A stretch of DNA of 64,000 nucleotides from Ehretia macrophylla (taxonomy: Eukaryota; Streptophyta; Magnoliopsida; Boraginales; Ehretiaceae), in the NCBI GenBank assembly GCA_037974665.1, contig CM075772.1, forward strand, positions 38,351,052-38,415,051. The letters run 5' to 3'. The position numbers and the translations under genes are program-made. The notes under the pieces were generated by a model that was given only the letters and a program-made list of their open reading frames with translations, was not told the origin of the DNA and did no database searches. Below, piece by piece: positions 55,720 through 64,000 of the stretch. Every line of letters starts with the position of its first letter. Position 1 is the stretch's first letter.

Positions 55720-58700
55720 TGTAAGGCCTCGATCCCTCACGAGATCAGGATTCTTATTTATTATGCTATTTTCAACCCAATTCCAAACTCTGGGTATGAA
55801 ATTTAGGAAAAAACGAACGGAGTTTCTCCTATATAGAGGTCTATCTAGAAACCTGCCAACAATCACATACAAGACTTGAATCACAATCAACCATTCATAC
55901 AACCTAGCTTTCAAGATTCATAAAGCCAACCAGCTCCTCAAGGCCATCCGAGCTTTGGAACCCAACAACATATCACACAAGCATGCAAAATTAAATCCAT
56001 TGAAGTTTTATCTTTTTAAACCACTTATCATACTACTCTATATTATCAATCAAGCTTTCTTATAATTTATGTCCAACCAACTAACTAGTTTTCATCGTTC
56101 ACACAAGCATGCACTACTAAGTAATAAAGTAAAGCAAATAGAAGATATTACAAGTCCACTAGTACCTAATCATCAAACAAAACTAAAACTTTAATATTAC
56201 ATTCCTTGATATAACATAAATATATACATGGGCACAAAGTCTCAAATACAATACAAGCATATCATGATCACATTCTTCCATATTTTATATACTCATAGAG
56301 CAAGCAGGTCACACAAGAGGCAATCCATCCTGAAATATGTTGAAAAGAGGAATGAGTAACCAAGTTACTCAGTGAGGAGGTGATGCAATATACTGGGCGT
56401 GCATTATGATATGCAGATACAAGAAATCACATATATAACATAAACAACAAGATTAAATAGCAAGTAGTTAACTACATTAAAAAGGATACGGTTCCACTTC
56501 AAGTCTTCAAACTCAAACTACGAGCCATGAACTTCACGCAAGTGCCGGCAAACCCTTACTCCAACAAGTTGGGATACTCCAAATGTATCCCGATCCTACG
56601 ACCCTTTCTCCTGAGGTAGCACCATATGCCCAGCAGGTGAACCATGCCTCTAGGGTAATGGAATATACTCAGCGAGAAAGGAAATAGGCACCATGGTAGT
56701 CGAGGGAGCACGGCAAGCCTGACACCGCCCGTGTTTCTCGATGCTACCATGTCCGAAAAAGTTGCTCAACCCGACACGAATTCAAGAATTCACGAGATAA
56801 TATCAAACAACCATGAGTAACCAAGAGGTAACAAATAAATGATACATGTAAACTTTATCAATTAGCTAACTCATATAATCTAAAAACAATGAAATAAACT
56901 AAGATGCACAAAAGGGTTAAAGACTCCCTCACCTTGGATCCGACTAAATATGCAAGAAAATAGCTCCGATTACCCCAACCTCCTCGAACTAGCTTGGACA
57001 TGTACCCTAGCGTGTTCATATAAGTTTAGCACTTTAGTAATTATCTATATTAATTTCTAACTTAACTTTTGCTTAACTCAATCCACAACAATAGAAGTTA
57101 TATATAATCACCTTTATATCATATTAGCACATTGCCCAAGAAATCACACAAATGACTCTAAAGCATTTCCTTAGTCTTGCAAGGGCATTAGCTACGTTAC
57201 CATCTAACAAGTTAAACTCCCTAACTAACTTAACTTCGTTTATACCACAAGGAATATCAAGTTAAACTTCTAATCAAGATAACTACTTTAACACTTAAAC
57301 ATAATTCAACTATAACATGTTCTAAGAGTCATTATCATGCTTATTTACTCAATACAACATATACAACTCAATTACAAATCAAATATAGCAATTAAGTAGT
57401 CCAAATAACTAACTAAGCAACAAGTTCAACCAATTCATATAAATTCTAACAAAACCCTTTTCCAATTGCTTACGAATTATGTTCTAAACTTCACATACGA
57501 TATGGAACTTCAAATCTGACTTTACCAATCTCATTTAGGCACATTATGATACACCTAAATACCATGAAACCACATTTCTAAACATGATTATACAAAAATA
57601 CCAAAAAGCTCCTTAAGTAATTTGAACTACAGTTACCTAATTTGATTAACTAAACCACGTCATAAATACATTTTAGAGGCTTTCTAACACGTCTAAAGTT
57701 ATCTAGCTATTCAAACATGACAAATTCAAACCTTCATTCCAAAGTCCTCTTTTTCAACTAGGCAATTCTACTTCCATACGAAATTCAAAACTCCAATTCT
57801 ATAAACCAATCATATTACATCCCTAAGGATATCAAATGACACATATTAAAGCCATGAAAACCCGCTTTGGAGGCAAAAGCTCGGAAAAGCCCCAAGTGGG
57901 TTTTAACTACGACTACCCTATCCGGACCCCAATTCCAAGCAACGAAAGCACCATAAGTGCTTCCATACCCGAAGAATACCTAATCTAAAGCTCAAACGTG
58001 CCCGGATTGCATTATGTGAAAAATCTCATTTTTAAAGTTAACAAATTTTGCATTTTAACTTATTTTCGGGCAATTCAACCTCACGTGAGCCTTTGTCTAG
58101 TTTCACTAATATCTAAAGCACCTAAAGGAAGCCCCAATTCAATCTAATTAGCAAATTATATCAAAATCCCAAATTTTCGGATTTCACTTTTCACTGCACT
58201 ATTCATCATCTTCCTCAAGTGAAATCTTGTTAAAAACTTAGTTTCAAGCTATACCAATGCATATACAAGGTCTCTACCATGTAATAATACTATATAGAAC
58301 AAGAATCAAACATGTTATGGCACATTAATGGCAAAATCCGAAAATTGCAAAATTGAACATAAACTTTAAAACTCCATAAAAATGTAAAAATTCCTCACAA
58401 TGATGTTGTAGATGCAAGGAACAAGCTTAAGCTAGGTTGAAATCCCTTGTAGAAGCTTAGTTGACATCCAAGATCAAGATTTGAAGATGAAGAAATCCCT
58501 CTTTTGTTTGCATAGGGCTGTCGGTTTTAAGGGAAATTTTTGTTTTAGTTTTATGAGTATTTTGTTTATATGAGTAGTGTATTGTATATATGTATGAGTA
58601 GGTTATGATTTATTAAGTCAAATGCCACAATTACTTGATCAAATGAGCTTAAAACTCTAATTAAATGCTAACTAATTCAAACTAAGGTTGTTATGTACGT

Positions 58701-58962
58701 AATACTATTCAAATGATGCAGAAAACATTTTCTAATTGTATGCTCCAGAGCTCAAAAGTCCAAAATAAAAATTTTTCGATTCCTATTATGTATCATATGA
58801 CCTAGGAAAAATATTAAATCGCATATCTAAGACAGTAAATTTTCTTATGAATAGTACCTCGGAAATAAACAATTAAAGAAGACAAGAAATGCACGTAAAA
58901 TGCACAAGTAGTTTATGCAACATTTATTTAAAATATGTGTGATAAAATTCTCGGGCGTCACA
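55720..58962 (-). mobile_element. Solo LTR, 3.24 kb, Tekay/Del-like, inverted
   Basis: On the minus strand it begins TGTGACGCCCGAGAATT and ends GGGATCGAGGCCTTACA. The perfect duplication GATAT flanks it (55715-55719 and 58963-58967). Sequence blocks are shared with 27111-29608 and 59072-62649. The undisturbed site is readable in gene B at 48087-48091. No internal domains are attached. Confidence 0.9.
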
Positions 58963-58967
58963 GATAT

Positions 58968-59066
58968 CTTCTCTAATGACATTAGTTCCTAGGCATTGCA
59001 ATGCATACTTATTCGTAGTTACATATATGTTGTTATTTCTTTTCTGAATTGGTGAATTGGTACGCT
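58968..59066 (+). other. Gene C leader/intron, piece between two solo LTRs
   Basis: About 100 bp (ATTAGTTCCTAGGCATTGCA, ATGCATACTTATTCGTAG) matching the complement of gene B 48090-47960. Confidence 0.75.
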
Positions 59067-59071
59067 AATGT

Positions 59072-62000
59072 TGTAATACCCCAGACCTAGCATGTAGTGA
59101 ATAGTGTCTATTTGCATATATTTATGTATTAATTTAATTGATTGGTTGAATTTAAGTGTTTATTCTAACTTTATATATATATATTTAGTAACTTTACTTT
59201 TAGTATATCTTTAAGTGTGTAATTAGCACTTAATTAAATTATATAAAATTCTTAATCTCTTATTTTATTATTTGTAAAATGTGATATTACTTTCTTATAT
59301 CTAATAAATTAGTTTGCATCATTTTAAAATGAGCCGCGAGTCCGGGGTGATTTTTGAAGTACGTTATTTTTTTAAATTTTAAATTTTATTTTCACTATAT
59401 GTTTATTTTTATGCATACGTTCATAATTTTTATGTGCATGGTGTTTCAGGAAGGTTGGTTGAAAATTGATTAGTATAACAAAGGAATAGTATTCGGGGTG
59501 TAAAATTTGACTATTTTATTTTTCAAAATTTATATTTTTCCTTTATTACTTACCTTATTAGACGTATTTCGTCCATTGGAATTATGTGCATAACATGTCG
59601 AGAACGTGAGATATAAAAATATTAGTGTCCTGAATGAATAGTGTTATGAAAGAATAGTAACTTTTTGTAGAATTTTTATTTGGACTTCTAGTGAATTAGC
59701 TAGACTTTGGACTTTTATTAGACCCTTAAATATGTTTAATTAGATCCAATTTACTAACCCAACTCATTATTTTCTTAGTCTATTATCTATATAACATAAT
59801 AAGAGCAAAAAAAAAAAGTGCAAAAGCTTAAAACACTGTAGTAGGGCCGAAAATCAGCATAGAAGGAGGATAATAGATTTTTGCTCAACAAATCCTCATT
59901 CCAAGCCAAGCCAAGCTAGGTGCAAGTGGTTTAGGGTGTTTATTAGCCTCCTAAGAACTCTTACGCGCAATAGGTGAGGGATTTCATGCTTGTTTGTGCA
60001 TTTTAAAAATGTTGTTCATTTCTTGAATTCTTAGATTTGTTATCAAATGTCTATGCAATGCTCAAATATGCTTATGTATGTTGTATATAGGTAGTAGATA
60101 CCTTATTTATGCTATTATATCGTAGTTTAAACGGTTGAATTCGTTTGTTGATCGTATGGCATGAATAATGACGTTTTTCTAGGGTTTTATGTAATTGTGC
60201 GATATGAATTGATTCATTGCTTCTAGTAGGTGCCTTAGATGTTAATAAAGATAGTTTGATAGCCACATGACGTTGAATTGCTCAAAAATTAGCTAACACA
60301 TGAAATAGGCGACTTTTAAAAAGGGGTTTTGGGGTTAATGCAAATCCGGGTTAATTTGGCCATTACATCTAGTGTTCTTAGGCTATATAGGTGCTATATA
60401 TGCTTTGCTAAACCTCGGTTGAGTCCCGATTAGGGTACTTGTAGTACAAACTTACAAAGGAAAAATTGAGACTTTTGTGCTAAACGAGGGTAATTGGGTA
60501 GTTTCTAGGATCCTAGGGGTGCCATAAGGGATAATTAAAAGTATGGAATAGCCCGCTCACTTAACTAGAACATTAACTTGTGTTTGGAAGAAAAATGGCT
60601 TGTGTTACAAAGGGGTTTTGGGTCAAACATAAATCCGGGTGAATTTGGTTGATATATTTGGTGTTCTTAAGGTAAGTAGGGACTAAATGTGCTTTTCTAA
60701 CTCTTAGTTGAGCTTTGGTTAAGATAATTGTAGTACAAGCGCACAAAGGGGTAATCGGGGCTTTTGTGGCTAATTCGGGTTAATGAATGATTTCAAGGGT
60801 TCTAAATGTGCCATAATGTGTAACTAAAAGATTAGAATAGTTAGTTGGTGAATCTTGAGCCTTAGCCTTCGGTTTGGAGTTAAATGACTTAGGATAACAA
60901 AAGGGAAACTCGAGGTTTTCATGCTTAGCCTTTGAATTAGCTTTGGTGCTTGTATATCTTGCCTTTACATGTTATTATATGGCATTTGTGAGCATTTCGT
61001 GAAGTTTCGTGATCATCGGTCATTGACCCCTTTGTGTTGGTATAGTTATTTTTATATTTAATGCTTATATCTTGTTATAATGTTTATATTACTTGTACTT
61101 TGTTAAGATCAAACTCTAATAAATATTGTATGCTAAGTGAGTAGAACTATAAGGATAACTCATCTAGTTATATGATTATTGATTATTGTAATTAAAAGTA
61201 ATTGAAATTTATAACTTATGATCTTAACTTAATGGGATTTGATGCTTCTAATATATCTTATGTTGTCTAATGATATGACAAGGGGAACATTGTAGCTTAA
61301 TTGTGTGTGGGTTATGAACTTGTATGAATAAGTGATTATAAATCTAGCTTCTAATGTTGTAGGGTTTAGTTAAATAAGAGTTGAGTTGGAATTGATATAG
61401 TTAATTGCTAAACTTATATGAACACCCTTGGGTTGCATACTGGACCTAATTCGCGGAGGTGTAGTAGAAAGGAGCTATTCTTTTAGCGTGCTTGGTTTAA
61501 TTCCAAGTGAGGGAGACTTCATATTTATGTGCATAATAGTTTGTTTACTTGTACTTAGATTATGTGCACTTATTGTCCATATATTGTATGTGAGGGCAAC
61601 CTACTTTGTTGTCCCTCAATCATGTGTTTATTGATTAATTCTATTGTTATCATTTTGAGTGCATTGCATCGTGGTTGCACAATCATTTGGGCATGGTAGT
61701 GTCGTGGAAACCGGGTGGCATCGGGCTTGCTGGTCTACCTCGGCTACCATGGTTGCCCAGTCCCTCTCTCGCTTGGGATGCCGCCTAGGGAGAGTTGGGT
61801 CGTAGGATTTCGGAGTACATCTGGAGTACACCCACTGGAGTGATTGGGGATTTGACGGCATATTGATAGTGGTTCGTAATTGAAGAACCAAGTGAATCGT
61901 ATCATTTTTGATGTGTGGTAACTTGTTGTTTCAATTGCTCTTTCGTTGTAAAATGCTTTATTTGTATTAGCTGCTGCATTGCACGCCCCAGTAGACTTTA

Positions 62001-62649
62001 TCCCTCACTGAGCAATTGTGATTGCTCATACCTCGCTAAACATGTTTCAGGTGGTGCAGTTGGAGGAATGGCCTTGGTTGCTTTGTGCTATTGCTTGAGA
62101 TTGGAGTGTTTGCCTGCTAAATTGTGGAAGATTTTGTTTGTATTATGTCTTGTTCTATTTTGTGCCTATAGGTTTGTATATATTTGGAGTTGTTGAAGAA
62201 TTGTAATAGTTAGATTAATGTATGATTTGAATGGCAGATTGTAATAGTTTATCCTTAATTTCCTTTATGCTGCTTGCTTGTGTGTTAATGAAAGTTAACA
62301 GTTGTTTGACTTTAGTTCATAAAAAAGTCTAATGGTTAATATAGAGTGGTATGATAAGCGGATTAAAAGAGACAAGGTTTTAAGGATTGTTAAATGCATG
62401 CTTGGGTGTGTTTTCTATGTCTTGCTTAAGGGCTGGTCGACCTTGAAGTTGGGATCGTTAGAGCTGGAGTTGTTGGAGTTAGAGTTTAGTTGTATTGTGG
62501 CTTATATTATGTTTACAGGTTTCCAGAATGTCCACGGTATAGGGGAGACTTTGTCCGTTTTCCCTAAAATCAGTGCCCGGGTTTGGAATTGGGTTGAGAA
62601 TAGCATAGTTATTAGAGCCCCGGGTCTCTTAAGGGAACGAAGCGTTACA
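59072..62649 (+). mobile_element. Solo LTR, 3.58 kb, Tekay/Del-like
   Basis: Begins TGTAATACCCCAGACC and ends GGAACGAAGCGTTACA. The perfect duplication AATGT lies at 59067-59071 and 62650-62654. Typical blocks shared with the other copies are GCTCAACAAATCCTCATTCC (59883), GCACGCCCC-(A)GTAGACTTTATCCC and CATGTTTCAGGTGG. The pre-insertion site is at 47957-47961 in gene B. An internal ~300 bp near-repetition (AAATCCGGGT(T/G)AATTTGG blocks at 60343 and 60630) lengthens this copy. Confidence 0.9.
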
Positions 62650-62700
62650 AATGTAGTTTTCATTTCTTGAACTCTTTTCTATCTATTTTGATTAGAACAG

Positions 62701-63184
62701 TGGCCAGTAAGATGGAACCTAATTGTGTTAGAAAGGTGAAATATGAGCTAAAATATGACGATTTGGTGAAGTACACTGACAACTTTAGTGAAGAAAACTT
62801 TCTTGGTACTTTTCAATGTGGCAAAGTGTACCGTGGAAAAATTGAGCAGTTTACACATGAAATACAACATGTAATGGTGAATATATGGGAAGTTCCAGAA
62901 ATATATGTATATTACAAGGGAGATAATGAAGCCAGACTGATGGTTTGTTGTTTGAATAGTTAAAATTCTACTCTCTAATTAGTATCTTTCCAGATCATCA
63001 GTAGCATACTTGTAATGCTCTTTTTCTGTATCGTTTCAACATGAAGTCACGTTGCTTCGACATGAAAAACTGATAAGCCACCCAAGGATGATAGAGTTGT
63101 ATGGATATTGCTGGGATGGTAAACAACTTGGCGCCGTCTACAATTTTAAGCCATTAGATATTGTTCATAACCTAGTCCCTAAGG
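62701..63184 (+). pseudogene. Pseudokinase gene C, first two coding exons (continues beyond the window)
   Basis: Coding exon 1 (62712-62942; acceptor GAACAG at 62700) is open for 77 codons. It has the glycine loop FLGTFQCGKVYRG but Asn instead of the ATP Lys (VMVNIWE). Exon 2 (63040-63184) encodes LLRHEKLISHPRMIELYGYC and YNFKPLDIVHNLVPK and ends at GGTAAGT. Lengths and phases equal gene B. The acceptor before exon 2 reads TTTCAA where gene B has TTTCAG, so normal splicing should fail. Together with the missing Lys and the two LTRs upstream, this suggests decay. Exon 3 is expected beyond 64000. Confidence 0.78.
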
Positions 63185-64000
63185 GTAAGTATCTTTATAT
63201 TCTCCTGTATCGCCTGAATCGGATTTACAATTACCATCGCTGTTATTAGTGATGTTGACTTTTGGTAACAGTACATAATGTACAAGTCTAATGGAATTGT
63301 AGATAGTTCACAAAAATGTAATTTTATACTAGAGGGTTTGGATTTTTTCTCAGTGGTGAAATCACTTCCACATTGAGTAACATGGCCAAACATGCTTTAA
63401 CAGAGTACTGGGATAAATAGAAAAGTTTAGGCAAAAGGCTTCACCTGTTTTAAGTTAATTGGATTCGTGGTACATTAGCAAGAAATTTGTTGTTCTTTAC
63501 TTAGTAGTCTGCTGCTTGATCCCTGGGAACATGGTTTGAATCCTATCACTTGCTATGTCACGAATTCAATTGATTGCCCTAGGATTTATATTGATTTAAT
63601 TTGAATAGACTTCATTTTGGTTCTGCATTTGCAATTACTGGTTTAAGTGACCTGGCTATGATGGTTGTAGTTTATCAAGTGAAAAGGAGGTTGTGGTAGA
63701 ATGCCTGGATGTTATTTTATGGTTTTAAGTAGGATAGAGCTGCGAAACTGCTTAGTAATATTGCTCCAGATATAGAGATCATCAACACGCTGTTGTAACG
63801 TGATAGTTAATAAAAGAGGTTTGAAATGGAGACTCGAGTAGATATGAGAAGGGAAGAAATCAACTAAGTTTTATATTTTTTCTTATATTGTCAAGAGCTT
63901 ATTTAGAGTGATATGTTGTCTTTAATTAATGTGTTCATGGGTATGTATCAGGTAGATTCTTGCTGGATTTCATGTTTGAGTTCTGTTTCTTTAAGTGCTT
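63185..64000 (+). other. Gene C intron 2 (partial)
   Basis: Aligns with gene B intron 2 with the copia taken out; the empty site is CAAAC at 63387-63391. No exon was found before the window ends. Confidence 0.65.

Noticed and set aside
1-64000. CRISPR arrays, bacterial operons, phage or organellar genes
   Set aside because: None seen. The only regular short-spaced repeats are the 56-bp minisatellite and microsatellites.

Overview
The window is nuclear DNA of a flowering plant, most likely a eudicot. It is AT-rich, genes are broken up by introns with GT/AG borders, and most of the sequence is plant-type transposable elements (LINE, SINE, Ty1/copia, Tekay/Del-like solo LTRs, Mutator-like, hAT and PIF/Harbinger-like). 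No bacterial, organellar or CRISPR features are visible. The species cannot be named from the sequence. There is no clearly intact host gene; the host component is three damaged genes of the plant receptor-like kinase superfamily.

Layout: 1-3.9 kb holds LINE remains (a reverse transcriptase with in-frame stops and two RNase H pieces), one split by a 1.2 kb Mutator-like element with 9-bp target duplications. 4.9-5.2 kb is a Harbinger-like MITE. 5.3-9.8 kb is AT-rich spacer with small inverted-repeat elements. 9.77-12.34 kb is a solo LTR with perfect TSDs. 14.5-24.6 kb is kinase pseudogene A on the + strand, split by an 8.7 kb decayed copia element inserted in an intron. 24.9-26.9 kb holds a LINE tail and a hAT MITE. 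27.1-29.6 kb is a second solo LTR. 30.0-35.6 kb is a Mutator-like element with ~315 bp inverted arms, a broken FAR1-type transposase and, inside it, a ~316 bp near-perfect palindrome.

37.9-47.9 kb is pseudokinase gene B on the minus strand, with five coding exons. A 566 bp solo LTR sits in its last intron and a 5.6 kb, relatively young copia element in its second intron. 48-49.2 kb is its 5' leader/intron. 54.6-64 kb holds gene C, a divergently oriented paralogue of B on the + strand. Its 5' region is split by two solo LTRs in opposite orientations, and the gene runs off the window.

The main result is the B/C pair. They form an inverted gene duplication in which each of three LTR insertions is present in one copy, while the matching undisturbed site can be read in the other. 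This gives both the insertion order and the pre-insertion sequence. Other notable items are the palindrome, a cluster of GC-rich hairpins in the leader of the decayed copia, a copia gag-pol frame complete except for one amber codon but with a catalytic RT Asp replaced by Tyr, two ~30-base C/G homopolymers, and a templated-insertion scar in kinase A.
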